From the NCBI RefSeq assembly GCF_002407065.1, contig NZ_CP023564.1, forward strand, positions 310,001 to 374,000: a stretch of 64,000 nt of DNA, written 5' to 3'. Of the stretch, positions 53,018 to 62,093 are shown piece by piece (the stretch's first letter is position 1; every line of letters begins with the position of its first letter). The position numbers and the translations under genes were made by a program. Origin of the DNA: Brachybacterium ginsengisoli. Lineage in GTDB: Bacteria > Actinomycetota > Actinomycetes > Actinomycetales > Dermabacteraceae. Below the pieces are notes generated by a model, which was not told where the DNA came from, did not search any database, and saw only the letters and a program-made list of their open reading frames with translations.

Positions 53018-54388
53018 ATGAGGATCAGTCCACCCCCGCCTGCCGCCGGGCGGAGACCAGGCGGAGCGGGCCTCTCCCGCCGCCGCCTCCTCGGCGCCGG
53101 GGCGCTCGCCGCCTCCGGGGCGATGCTCTCCGGCTGCTCGACCCCGCTGGGCGCCGGTCTGCTCGGGTCCGAGCTCGACCCCGGCACCGTCGTCTACTGG
53201 AACCTCTTCGGCGGCGGCGACGGCGTACGCATGCAGGACATGCAGTCCGCCTATCGCGAGAAGAACGGTCCCGGATCGCTCCAGGCGACCACTCTCGCCT
53301 GGGGCAACCCCTACTACTCCAAGCTGACCCTCGCGACGGTCGGGAACCAGCCGCCGGATGTCGCCGTCTCCCACCTCACCCGGGCCAAGCCCCTGTGGGC
53401 CGGAGGGATCCTCGACCCGATCACCGAGGAGGACCTCGCCGGGGTGGGACTCTCGAGCGCGGACTTCGCCCAGCAGGCCTGGACCACGCAGGTCACCGAC
53501 GGCCAGAACATCGCGATCCCGATCGACACCCACCCGTTCACCCTCTTCTACAACAAGGAGGTCTGCGAGAAGGCGGGCCTCCTCGACGGCGACGGGATCC
53601 TCGTGGACCTCCAGGGCCGGGAGGCCTTCGAGGCGGCGCTGGCAGAGGTCAGCGCGGTGACCGGAGGCAACGCCATCACGGTCGCGAACGTCGCCGAGAC
53701 CGCCACCCCGTGGCGCTTCTTCTGGACCCTCTACAACCAGCTCGAGGGCGCCACCCCCTTCCTCTCCGACGATGGCGCCACCCTCAGCGTGGACGACGCG
53801 AGCTTCCTCGAGGCCGCGGAGCTGATCACCAGCTGGGTCGAGAAGGGCTGGCTGAACTCCAATCTCGACTACGCCACCTCGCAGACGGAGATGTTCACCG
53901 GCAAGGCCGGCTTCTACCTGCAGGGGGAGTGGGAGATCTCCACCGCCCAGTCGGTCGAGGGGCTCGACTTCGGGATGGCGCAGATCCCTCAGATCTTCGA
54001 CCGGCCGGCGGTGCAGGCCGACTCCCACACCTTCGTCCTGCCGCGCAAGGACCGCTCGCCCGAGCAGCGTGGGCTGGCGATGGAGTTCATCAGGTCGATG
54101 CTGGACCAGAGCCTGATCTGGGCCGAGGGAGGGCATGTCCCCTCCTACCTGCCGACCTTCGAGAGCTCCGAGTTCCAGGAGCTGGAGCCGCAGCGGTACT
54201 ACGCCGGGGCGGCCGACCACGCGGTGTACGACGACCCGGCCTGGTACGGCGGCTCCGGCTCCACCTTCGAGGCGACGGTCGGGGCTCAGCTCGGGCTGAT
54301 GCAGCAGGGAGTGCTGACCCCGGAGCGCGCGCTCTCCGCGATCCGCGACCAGCTCGAGATCTACACCTCCACGCCCAGCCCCCTCTGA
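53018..54388 (+). CDS. Carbohydrate ABC importer substrate-binding lipoprotein (cluster H)
   Basis: The 456-residue protein has a Pro-rich N-terminus, a triple Arg motif (LSRRRLLGAG) and lipobox LSGC with Cys40. The body (VYWNLFGGGDG, LAWGNPYYSKLTLATVG, DTHPFTLFYNKE, ADSHTFVLPRK) closely parallels the cluster J binding protein at 60617, which has the same length. GGAGAGTTGAG precedes the ATG at 53018; longer in-frame readings reach back over the promoter and are rejected. The ligand is unknown. Confidence 0.9.
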   Translation: MRISPPPPAAGRRPGGAGLSRRRLLGAGALAASGAMLSGCSTPLGAGLLGSELDPGTVVYWNLFGGGDGVRMQDMQSAYREKNGPGSLQATTLAWGNPYYSKLTLATVGNQPPDVAVSHLTRAKPLWAGGILDPITEEDLAGVGLSSADFAQQAWTTQVTDGQNIAIPIDTHPFTLFYNKEVCEKAGLLDGDGILVDLQGREAFEAALAEVSAVTGGNAITVANVAETATPWRFFWTLYNQLEGATPFLSDDGATLSVDDASFLEAAELITSWVEKGWLNSNLDYATSQTEMFTGKAGFYLQGEWEISTAQSVEGLDFGMAQIPQIFDRPAVQADSHTFVLPRKDRSPEQRGLAMEFIRSMLDQSLIWAEGGHVPSYLPTFESSEFQELEPQRYYAGAADHAVYDDPAWYGGSGSTFEATVGAQLGLMQQGVLTPERALSAIRDQLEIYTSTPSPL

Positions 54389-54403
54389 CCGGAAGGCACC
54401 GAC

Positions 54404-55324
54404 ATGACGACCTCGTCCCCGACCGCCGGCCGGTCCGCGGTGCGCCGACGCACTCCGCAGGCCTGGCTCTTCCTCGCCCCTTTCGTCCTCTTCTACGCGG
54501 CCTTCATGATCGGGCCGACGATCTGGATGATGATCGCGAGCTTCTTCAACACCTCCACGGTCCGCTCGGGCCTCGGCTCCTTCGCCGGTCTGGACAACTA
54601 CCTCGAGATGTTCTCGAGGCACGACTTCTGGTCCTCCCTCTGGCACACCCTCCAGTTCACCCTCTACACGGTGCCGCCGCTCGTGGTGCTCTCCTTCGTC
54701 TTCGCGGTCCTCACCAACCGCGTCGCCCGCGGGCAGTGGTTCTTCCGCTTGGCGTTCTTCCTGCCGTTCATCCTGCCCTCGGCCACGATCTCGCTCATCT
54801 GGGTCTTCGTGTTCACCCCGTCGACCGGCCTGTGGTCGCTGCCGGCGAACCTGCTCGGTCTGACGCCGGGGGACGGCATCCTCTCGGATCCGGCCACGGC
54901 GATGGTGGGCATCGCGATCGCCACCATCTGGTGGACGATCGGCTTCAACTTCGTGCTGTACCTGGCCGGGCTGCAGGAGATCCCGCGCGAGCTGTACGAG
55001 GCTGCTGCGGTCGACGGCGCGACCGCCTGGCAGCAGATCCGCTCCGTGACGATCCCGCTGCTCGCGCGGACGACGGCGCTGGTCATCCTGCTGCAGATCA
55101 TCGCCAGCCTGAAGATCTTCGACCAGGTCTATCTGATGACCGAGGGCGGGCCGGGGATCTCCACCCAGGTCACCCTGGGGCTCATCACCGAGACGGCGTT
55201 CACCGACAACCGGATCGGGGCGGCGTCCGCCGCATCGGTCCTGCTGTTCCTCATCATCATCCTGATCGCCATCGTCCAGCAGCTCGTCAGCCGGGCCGGG
55301 GCGAAGCGCGAGGAGGCCTCCTGA
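54404..55324 (+). CDS. Carbohydrate ABC importer permease, MalF/UgpA type (cluster H)
   Basis: The 306-residue membrane protein has about six spans and an EAA loop (LYEAAAVDGAT) near residue 196, plus WWTIGFNFVLYLAGLQ and FDQVYLMTEGGPG. It is similar throughout to the permease at 62094. GGAAGGCACC precedes the ATG, 15 bases after the binding-protein stop. Confidence 0.92.
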   Translation: MTTSSPTAGRSAVRRRTPQAWLFLAPFVLFYAAFMIGPTIWMMIASFFNTSTVRSGLGSFAGLDNYLEMFSRHDFWSSLWHTLQFTLYTVPPLVVLSFVFAVLTNRVARGQWFFRLAFFLPFILPSATISLIWVFVFTPSTGLWSLPANLLGLTPGDGILSDPATAMVGIAIATIWWTIGFNFVLYLAGLQEIPRELYEAAAVDGATAWQQIRSVTIPLLARTTALVILLQIIASLKIFDQVYLMTEGGPGISTQVTLGLITETAFTDNRIGAASAASVLLFLIIILIAIVQQLVSRAGAKREEAS

Positions 55325-55325
55325 C

Positions 55326-56237
55326 ATGACGCTCACCGCATCCCGTCCCCGTCGTGCGCGACGCTCCGGACTCTCCGCGGCGGCGCCGGCCCGCCGCTCC
55401 CGGCACGCCGGCGACAGCAGCCGCACCTTCACGGTGGTCTCGACCGTCGTCCTGGTGGTCTTCGCGATCATCTGGCTGGTGCCGAGCCTGTTCGCGCTCA
55501 AGACCTCGCTGACCGACAACGGCGTCGCCGCCCTCGGCGCGCAGGAGATCCTCGGCTCATGGAGTCCGACGCTGGACTCCTATCTGCGCCTGATGAGCCA
55601 GGGCGACATCTGGAACTGGTACCTCTCCAGCGCCGTGACCTCGGTGCTGACCGCGGTGCTCACCCTGCTGTTCGCCTCGATGGCGGCCTTCGCGCTGTCG
55701 CGGCTGCAGTTCCGCGGCCGGGCGGCGGTGTACCTGGCCATCATCGTCGGCCTCATGATCCCGAGCCAGGTGCTGATCGTGCCGATCTTCGAGCAGCTGC
55801 GGGTCGTGCAGCTGCTGAACACCTACTGGGCGGTGATCCTCCCGCAGGTGCCGTCGGTGATCGCGGTCTTCATCTTCAAGCAGTTCTTCGACGGGATCCC
55901 CCGGGAGCTGGAGGAGGCGGCCCGCGTGGACGGCGCCGGCTCGTGGCGGATCTACTGGTCGGTGGTGATGCCGCTGTCCCGGCCCGTGACCGCCGCGGTC
56001 GCGATCCTCACCTTCGTGTGGACCTGGAACAACCTCCTGCTGCCGCTGTTCGTCATGTCGAACCCGAGCCTGATGACCATCCCGGTGGGTCTGGCCACGG
56101 TGCAGGGCAGCTTCGGCCTCCGCTACGCGGACATCCAGGCCGGCGCGATCCTCGCCGCCCTACCGCTGGTGGTGCTGTACATGTTCTTCCAGCGCCAGAT
56201 CGTCGAGGGCGTCACCGGATCCGGGCTGAAGGGCTGA
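55326..56237 (+). CDS. Carbohydrate ABC importer permease, MalG/UgpE type (cluster H)
   Basis: The 303-residue membrane protein has about six spans, an EAA loop (LEEAARVDGAG) near residue 195 and an end FFQRQIVEGVTGSGLKG. It starts two bases after the stop of its partner. It is closely similar to the permease at 63041 (for example MIPSQVLIVPIFEQL against MIPGQILIVPLFHLM). Confidence 0.92.
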   Translation: MTLTASRPRRARRSGLSAAAPARRSRHAGDSSRTFTVVSTVVLVVFAIIWLVPSLFALKTSLTDNGVAALGAQEILGSWSPTLDSYLRLMSQGDIWNWYLSSAVTSVLTAVLTLLFASMAAFALSRLQFRGRAAVYLAIIVGLMIPSQVLIVPIFEQLRVVQLLNTYWAVILPQVPSVIAVFIFKQFFDGIPRELEEAARVDGAGSWRIYWSVVMPLSRPVTAAVAILTFVWTWNNLLLPLFVMSNPSLMTIPVGLATVQGSFGLRYADIQAGAILAALPLVVLYMFFQRQIVEGVTGSGLKG

Positions 56238-56357
56238 CGCCAGATCGCTCCCGAGTCGTGTCCCGATGGTGACCTCGATCACCGATTCTCACGTTAGACT
56301 TTCGTCGGGCACCCCACGGACGAGGTGCTCCGTGGTGGCTCATCAAGGGAGATGGCG

Positions 56358-57614
56358 ATGTCTGCAGGAACTCGGAATCTGATCTCGCGCCGTGGCGCGC
56401 TCGGCCTCGGCGGCCTGGCTCTGGCGGGCGGCGGCCTGGCGGCCTGCGGCGGCAACACCGGCGGCCTCACCGGCGGCGGGGGAGGGGAATCGCTCTCCCA
56501 GTGGTACCACCAGTACGGCGAGGAGGGCACGCAGGAGGCGGCGAAGAAGTATGCCTCGACCTACGAGGACGCCACCGTGAACGTCAACTGGGTGACCGGC
56601 GACTACGCGGCCCGGCTCTCCACCGCGCTGCTCTCCGGCGGCGGGGTCGACGTCTTCGAGAACAACGGCATCGCGGTCGACCAGGCCCAGCAGGGCCGCT
56701 ACGTGGACCTCACCGACATCATGGAGCCGGTCAAGGACCAGTTCAACGAGGCATCGCTGGGGCCGGTGACGATCGACGGCAAGATCTGGGGCATCCCCAT
56801 GATCCTGGACCCCCAGCACTTCTACTATCGCAAGAGCCTGTTCGAGAAGGCCGGCATCCAGCCGCCGGAGACCTGGGAGGACCTCGTCGCCGCGGCGACC
56901 GAGCTCACCACCCCGGATCAGAAGGGCCTGTTCCTGGGCAACAACTACGACGCCAGCGCCTGGGCGATGATCTGGGCCGCGGGCGGCTCCCCGCTGAACG
57001 AGGCGAAGGATGCCGTCGGCTACAACACTCCTGGCTACGCGGAGGGTCTCGGCGCGATCCAGCAGATGATCAAGGACGACGTCCTGCTCACCGGCGCCCC
57101 GTCGGACTGGGCGGATCCCGCCGCCTTCGCCGCCGGGCTCGCCGCGATCACCTGGGGCGGCTGCTGGGCGCTGCCCGCCCTCGAGGGCGCGCTCGACGAC
57201 ATCGGGGTGTTCCCGCATCCTGCCGTCGGGTCCGACGGCCGCCAGGTCGCCTTCATGGGCTCCTGGAACGAGCAGGTCGCCGGCAACAGCGAGAAGATCG
57301 ACGCGGCCAAGGCCTTCGCCAAGTGGCTGTGGGTGGACCAGACCGAGCACCAGACCGACTGGGCGCTCAGCTACGGCTTCCACATCCCGCCGATCACCGC
57401 CGTGGCCGACCAGGCGGAGGCGCTCAAGGAGGGCAACGGCCTCGAGATCGCGACCATGGCCAAGGAGATGGGCGTGACCGGCCCGCCGGAGTACACCGGT
57501 GACGTCGGCACCCCGCGCGACGACGCGGTGAGCAACATCCTCAAGAACGGCGCCGATCCCGCCGAGGAGCTCGCCAAGGCCGAGGAGGCCAGCAACCGGG
57601 CGATCGGGTCGTGA
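56358..57614 (+). CDS. Carbohydrate ABC importer substrate-binding lipoprotein (cluster I)
   Basis: The 418-residue protein has SRRGALGLGG and a lipobox LAAC with Cys30, then a Gly-rich linker and a family-1 binding fold (WGIPMILDPQHFYYRKSLFE, WAAGGSPLNEAKDA). It is less like the H and J binding proteins than those are like each other. AAGGGAG sits seven bases before the ATG at 56358; the ATG at 56352 is too close to it. The operon's last gene is a GH43 enzyme, so arabino- or xylo-oligosaccharides are likely ligands. Confidence 0.88.
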   Translation: MSAGTRNLISRRGALGLGGLALAGGGLAACGGNTGGLTGGGGGESLSQWYHQYGEEGTQEAAKKYASTYEDATVNVNWVTGDYAARLSTALLSGGGVDVFENNGIAVDQAQQGRYVDLTDIMEPVKDQFNEASLGPVTIDGKIWGIPMILDPQHFYYRKSLFEKAGIQPPETWEDLVAAATELTTPDQKGLFLGNNYDASAWAMIWAAGGSPLNEAKDAVGYNTPGYAEGLGAIQQMIKDDVLLTGAPSDWADPAAFAAGLAAITWGGCWALPALEGALDDIGVFPHPAVGSDGRQVAFMGSWNEQVAGNSEKIDAAKAFAKWLWVDQTEHQTDWALSYGFHIPPITAVADQAEALKEGNGLEIATMAKEMGVTGPPEYTGDVGTPRDDAVSNILKNGADPAEELAKAEEASNRAIGS

Positions 57615-58651
57615 GCGCCGCGACCCCGGTGCGGGCCGCCTCCGCCGAAGGGCGGGCGGCCCGCACGGGGCCGACGCGGATCAAGGGCACCGGACTGGCC
57701 TTCTGGCTGTTCTTCACGCCCTTCCTCGTCGGCCTGCTCGTCTTCACGATCCTGCCCCTGATCTGGGGCGGCACCCTGAGCCTCTTCGAGGCGCGAGGAA
57801 CGGTGCTGCCCACGAAGTTCATCGGGCTCGACAACTTCCGGGGCTTCCTCGTCGACACCGCGTTCCTGCAGTCGCTGCGCACGTTCATCGTCTTCGCGCT
57901 GTTCATCGTGCCGGTGACGATGGCGGTCTCGCTCGGCCTCGCCGTGCTGGTCAACGGCCTGCCGCGGTTCCAGACCTTCTTCCGTTCGGTGTTCTTCCTG
58001 CCCACGGCCTGCAGCTACGTGGTCGCCTGCGTCGTCTGGCGTCTCTCGCTGTTCAACGGGCTCGAATCCGGCGTGGTCAACCAGCTGCTGGGCGTGGTCG
58101 GGCTCGACTCCATCTCGGCATGGCTCTCCGCCTCGCCGTACTGGTGGATCGTGCTGGTCACGGTGCGGCTGTGGCTCCAGGTCGGCTTCTACATGCTGCT
58201 GTTCCTCGCGGGCCTGCAGGCGATCCCCACCCAGCTCTACGAGGCGGCCTCGGTGGACGGCCTGAACCCCGGCGGTCTCCGGATGTTCCGCCTCATCACC
58301 CTCCCGCAGCTGCGCACCACCTCCGCGGCGGTGCTGCTGCTCCTGCTCATCGCGTCCTTCCAGGCGTTCGACGAGTTCTACAACCTCACCGGCAACAACC
58401 CCGAGACCCGCCCGCCGCTGGTGTACCTGTACAACATCGCGCTCGGGCCGCAGCAGGACTTCGGCCGCGGATCGGCGGGCGCCCTGGTGCTCACCGCGAT
58501 CATGGTCGTCGCCGGTCTGCTGCAGACCTGGCTGGTGGGCTTCGGCTCCGACGACGACACCCGCGGCGGGCGCTTCGGCATCCTGCGCCGCCTGCGCCGC
58601 CGGCCCGCCGCAGCCGCCGGTTCCGCGACCACCGAGGGAGGGACGCGATGA
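57611..58651 (+). CDS. Carbohydrate ABC importer permease, MalF/UgpA type (cluster I)
   Basis: The 346-residue membrane protein starts with GTG overlapping the binding-protein stop (GTGA). It has about six spans, an EAA loop (LYEAASVDGLN) near residue 208 and a basic C-terminal tail (RRLRRRP). It is somewhat longer than its counterparts because of this tail. Confidence 0.92.
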   Translation: MSAATPVRAASAEGRAARTGPTRIKGTGLAFWLFFTPFLVGLLVFTILPLIWGGTLSLFEARGTVLPTKFIGLDNFRGFLVDTAFLQSLRTFIVFALFIVPVTMAVSLGLAVLVNGLPRFQTFFRSVFFLPTACSYVVACVVWRLSLFNGLESGVVNQLLGVVGLDSISAWLSASPYWWIVLVTVRLWLQVGFYMLLFLAGLQAIPTQLYEAASVDGLNPGGLRMFRLITLPQLRTTSAAVLLLLLIASFQAFDEFYNLTGNNPETRPPLVYLYNIALGPQQDFGRGSAGALVLTAIMVVAGLLQTWLVGFGSDDDTRGGRFGILRRLRRRPAAAAGSATTEGGTR

Positions 58652-59502
58652 CCGCCCAGCTCAACATCGTCGGCCAGAACCGCAGCAGCGCCGGCCTGGT
58701 GCTGCGCTACGTGCTGGCCTCGGTCCTCGCCCTGGTGTTCCTGGTGCCGTTCTACGCGATGATCAAGACGGCGCTGTCCACGAACGAGGAGATCTATTCG
58801 CAGGACTTCGTGTTCTGGCCGAGCGATCCCCAGTGGGGGCGCATTCCCGAGCTCTTCGCGGACCCGCGCTATCTCGACGCCCTGATGAACTCGGCGATCA
58901 TGGCGATCGTCTCGACCTCGCTGTCGATCCTCATCGCGGCGCTGGCCGGCTACGCCCTGGTGCGCATCCCGCACCGCGCCGCGAAGCCGATGTTCGTGCT
59001 GGTGATCGTGGTGCTGCTGGTGCCGGCGACCACCGCGTTCGTGCCGAACTTCATCATCGTCGCGTCGCTGGGCTGGATCGGCACCCTGCAGGGTCTGATC
59101 GTCCCGGGCCTGTTCAGCGCCTTCAACGTGTTCCTGTTCCGGCAGTTCTACGTGAACTTCCCGCGGGAGATCGAGGAGGCCGCCTACATCGACGGCGCCG
59201 GGTTCTTCCGCACCTTCTTCCGGATCGTCTTCCCCAACACGCTGCCCTTCGCCTCGGCGCTCACGGTGCTGGGTCTGATCGGTTCGTGGAATGCCTTCCT
59301 GTGGCCGCTGGTGGTCGCGGGCGACGGGCAGAACGCGATGACGGTGCAGATCTACCTCTCCTCCTTCCTCACGGCGCAGACCTTCGACTACGGCGGGCTG
59401 TTCATGGCCGCGACGGTCAGCCTGATCCCGGTGCTGCTGGTGTTCTTCGTGCTCCAGCGCTACCTGGTGGCCGGCATCGCCGCGACGGGCCTGAAGGGGT
59501 GA
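58648..59502 (+). CDS. Carbohydrate ABC importer permease, MalG/UgpE type (cluster I)
   Basis: The 284-residue membrane protein has about six spans, an EAA loop (IEEAAYIDGAG) near residue 175 and an end LQRYLVAGIAATGLKG. It overlaps the genes on both sides by four bases (ATGA and GTGA), so the whole operon is translationally coupled. Confidence 0.92.
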   Translation: MTAQLNIVGQNRSSAGLVLRYVLASVLALVFLVPFYAMIKTALSTNEEIYSQDFVFWPSDPQWGRIPELFADPRYLDALMNSAIMAIVSTSLSILIAALAGYALVRIPHRAAKPMFVLVIVVLLVPATTAFVPNFIIVASLGWIGTLQGLIVPGLFSAFNVFLFRQFYVNFPREIEEAAYIDGAGFFRTFFRIVFPNTLPFASALTVLGLIGSWNAFLWPLVVAGDGQNAMTVQIYLSSFLTAQTFDYGGLFMAATVSLIPVLLVFFVLQRYLVAGIAATGLKG

Positions 59503-60416
59503 GCGGGCGCGCGGAGCCCGCCTGGTCGACACCGCTCGCGGATCCGGCGGTGGTGCGCGTGCCCGGCGGCTGGATCGCCTACGGCACGGGGCCCGTCGAG
59601 GGCGGCCGCGCCGTCCCCGCGGCGCTCTCGCCGGACCTGCGGCAGTGGCAGGCGATCGGGAACGTGCTCGTGGCCCTCGACCCCTCGGCGGGCGACTCCT
59701 ACTGGGCGCCCGAGGTGTGCGAGCGCGACGGCGCCTGGTGGATGTACTACTCCGTGGGCCACGGGGACCGGGGGCACCTGGTCCGGGTCGCGCGGGCCGA
59801 GCGGCCCGAGGGGCCGTTCGTCGACCAGGGCGAGATCCTCACTCCCGACGAGCTGTTCGCGATCGACGCCTCCCCGTGCCGGCTCGAGGACGGCAGCTGG
59901 TGGCTGTTCTTCGCCCGCGACGTGCTCGAGCACGAGCGGCCCGGCACGCATCTGGCCGCCGCTCCGCTGCTCACCCCGACGCAGCTGGGGGAGACCGTGC
60001 CCGTGCTCGCCCCCTACGCCGACTGGCAGCTGTTCGCGCGGGATCGCGAGATGTACGGGCGGCGCTTCGACTGGCACACGCTCGAGGGGCCGCATGTGGT
60101 GGTGCGCGATGGCCGCCTGCTGATGACCTGGTCCGGCGGGTCCTGGCAGGGCCCCGGGTATCGCACCGCCTGGGCCTGGGCCGGGCATCCCGCCGGTCCG
60201 TGGACCGTGCCGGAGGAGGGGGCCGACGTGCTGCTGCGCAGCGACGAGGAGTTCATCGGCCCCGGCCACAACTCCTGCACGGTCGACGCCGAGGGTCGCG
60301 ACGTCATCGCCTTCCACGCCTGGGACGAGGAGGGCACCGGCCGGTACATGCACCTGCGGGAGCTCGCGGTGGACGCCGTCGCGCCGTCGCTGGAGGTGCT
60401 CGGCGGGAGCAGATGA
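59499..60416 (+). CDS. Glycoside hydrolase family 43-like enzyme (cluster I)
   Basis: The 305-residue enzyme has the GH43 triad in place: LADPAVVR with Asp15 as base, FAIDASPCR with the pKa-tuning Asp and TLEGPHVV with the acid Glu. SYWAPEVCERDG and GPGHNSCTVD are further family marks. No signal peptide is seen, so it acts on imported material, most likely arabino-oligosaccharides or arabinoxylan fragments. The start is GTG overlapping the permease stop. Confidence 0.88.
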   Translation: MSGRAEPAWSTPLADPAVVRVPGGWIAYGTGPVEGGRAVPAALSPDLRQWQAIGNVLVALDPSAGDSYWAPEVCERDGAWWMYYSVGHGDRGHLVRVARAERPEGPFVDQGEILTPDELFAIDASPCRLEDGSWWLFFARDVLEHERPGTHLAAAPLLTPTQLGETVPVLAPYADWQLFARDREMYGRRFDWHTLEGPHVVVRDGRLLMTWSGGSWQGPGYRTAWAWAGHPAGPWTVPEEGADVLLRSDEEFIGPGHNSCTVDAEGRDVIAFHAWDEEGTGRYMHLRELAVDAVAPSLEVLGGSR

Positions 60417-60503
60417 GCATCCGGCGACTGGTGTCGCGGGCGGCCCGGATGCCTGAGCGTCCCGGCAGGGGACGCCTCTGGGGAGCTGTCTCGGGCGACG
60501 GTG

Positions 60504-60532
60504 TTGACGGCTAGTTTCCAACGATGTAAATT
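60504..60532 (+). promoter_or_regulatory. Promoter with LacI-type operator before cluster J
   Basis: TTGACG (60504-60509) and TAAATT (60527-60532) are 17 bases apart. TTTCCAACGATGTAAA (60515-60530) fills the spacer and -10 and is a LacI-like dyad. It shares GTGTTGACGG and CAACGATGTAA with the unit at 52803-52830, at identical spacing. Confidence 0.7.
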
Positions 60533-60616
60533 CCGATCAACGATCACTGAGAGCCCGGGCCGACCGTTGCATGCAGAAGGTGCGACGTTCCGCCCCACCA
60601 CGAAGAGGTGGATTGC

Positions 60617-61987
60617 ATGCAGCTTGATCCCGCACGTCCCGACTCGCACGGCCCGCGGGCCGAACCACCCCGCGTCCGGCCCCCCATCAGCCGTCGCACC
60701 CTCCTGCAGGGCGCCGGAGCGGTGGGCGCGGTCGGCGCCGCCGCCGCGCTGTCCGGCTGTGCCGGAGCCGCCGCCCGGGGCGCCGACGACATCGCCTTCT
60801 GGCACCTGCTCTCCGGCCCGGACGGCGTGACGATGGGAGAGTTGCTCGACGGCTACATGGCCACCGAGGGGGCCGCGACGGTCGAGCAGACCGTGCTCGC
60901 CTGGGGTGCTCCCTACTACACCAAGCTCGCCATGGCCTCCGCCGGTGGTCGGGCCCCGGACCTCGCCGTGATGCATGCCGCGCGGGTGCCCGGCTACGCG
61001 CCGGGCGGGCTGCTCGACGAATGGGATCTCGACCTGCTCGGCGAGTTCGGCGTCCGTCAGGAGGACTTCCCGGAGCTGATCTGGCAGAAGATGGTGGTCG
61101 ACGACAAGCTCACCGCGATCGCCCTCGACTCCCACCCGTTCGTCCTCTACTACAACACCGATATTGCCGAGGCGGCGGGCGTGCTGGGCAGCGACGGCCT
61201 GCTCCTGCCGACGGAGAATCCCGAGGACTTCCGCGCCCTGGCCCTCGAGCTCGGGGCCAAGGCGCCCAGCGGCTACGGACTCTCCTTCGGGTATCTCGGG
61301 GACGGCTCGAACCAATGGCGCATGTTCTCCACCTATTACTCCCAGCTCGGCGGCACGATCGAACTGCCCGTCGGCGGGAAGATGGAGTACCAGGAGGAGC
61401 TCGTCGTCGAGACGGCCGAATGGATCCTGTCGCTCATCGACGGAGAGGTGGGGAATCCGGGTCACGACGGCGGCACCGCGATCTCCGAGTTCGCCACGGG
61501 CGGTTCCGGAGCCTTCTACGGCGGGGTCTGGGAATCGGGGAACTACCGGAATCAGGGCGTCCCCTTCGACATGACGATGATCCCGGGCGTCTTCGGCGAC
61601 CCGGTCGCCTATGCCGACTCCCACTCCTTCGTCCTGCCCCATCAGATGAGCCCGGACCCGGAGCGCCGACGCGCCGTGCACAGCATCGTCGCGCATCTGC
61701 TGAAGAACTCGATCGAGTGGGCGGCGGCAGGCCACATCCCGGCGTACTCGCCGGTGATCGAGGATCCGGCGTACGACGATCTGGTCCCACAGTCGCACTA
61801 CGCCGACGCCGTCGACCACCTCGTCTACGATCCGCCGGCCTGGTTCACCGGCTCCGGCAGCGACTTCCACACGTACTTCGGCAATGACATGCAGAACGTC
61901 TGGGCGCGGCGCGCGGATCCTCTCGAGGGGTGGAACGCCTTCGTGGCGCGGATCGACGCCCTGCTCCTCAAGCCCACCCCGATGTGA
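60617..61987 (+). CDS. Carbohydrate ABC importer substrate-binding lipoprotein (cluster J)
   Basis: The 456-residue protein has a long N-terminus, ISRRTLLQGAG and lipobox LSGC with Cys48. It parallels the cluster H binding protein: IAFWHLLSGPDG, LAWGAPYYTKLAMASAG, DSHPFVLYYNTD, ADSHSFVLPHQ and WFTGSGSDF against WYGGSGSTF. GAAGAGGTG lies seven bases before the ATG at 60617; a GTG at 60608 falls within that site. The ligand is unknown. Confidence 0.9.
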   Translation: MQLDPARPDSHGPRAEPPRVRPPISRRTLLQGAGAVGAVGAAAALSGCAGAAARGADDIAFWHLLSGPDGVTMGELLDGYMATEGAATVEQTVLAWGAPYYTKLAMASAGGRAPDLAVMHAARVPGYAPGGLLDEWDLDLLGEFGVRQEDFPELIWQKMVVDDKLTAIALDSHPFVLYYNTDIAEAAGVLGSDGLLLPTENPEDFRALALELGAKAPSGYGLSFGYLGDGSNQWRMFSTYYSQLGGTIELPVGGKMEYQEELVVETAEWILSLIDGEVGNPGHDGGTAISEFATGGSGAFYGGVWESGNYRNQGVPFDMTMIPGVFGDPVAYADSHSFVLPHQMSPDPERRRAVHSIVAHLLKNSIEWAAAGHIPAYSPVIEDPAYDDLVPQSHYADAVDHLVYDPPAWFTGSGSDFHTYFGNDMQNVWARRADPLEGWNAFVARIDALLLKPTPM

Positions 61988-62093
61988 TCTCGATGCGACA
62001 GAGAAGAGCCCTCGACCGCCCGGGCGATGACGCCCCGGCGCTCCCGGCCCCGTGCCGCATGCCCGTCCTGACGATCGTCGAAGGAAACGCCCG

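Noticed and set aside
49777..53187. An 1136-codon minus-strand frame opposite the CUT2 importer genes
   Set aside because: It mirrors the codon pattern of the real genes and is rich in His, Asp, Gly and Val without any recognisable fold.
52652..55519. A 955-codon minus-strand frame opposite cluster H
   Set aside because: It lies opposite well-supported binding-protein and permease genes and has no domain of its own.
62000..62040. An imperfect GC-rich hairpin after the cluster J binding-protein gene
   Set aside because: The pairing is short and broken, unlike the perfect stems after the binding-protein genes of clusters B, C and G.
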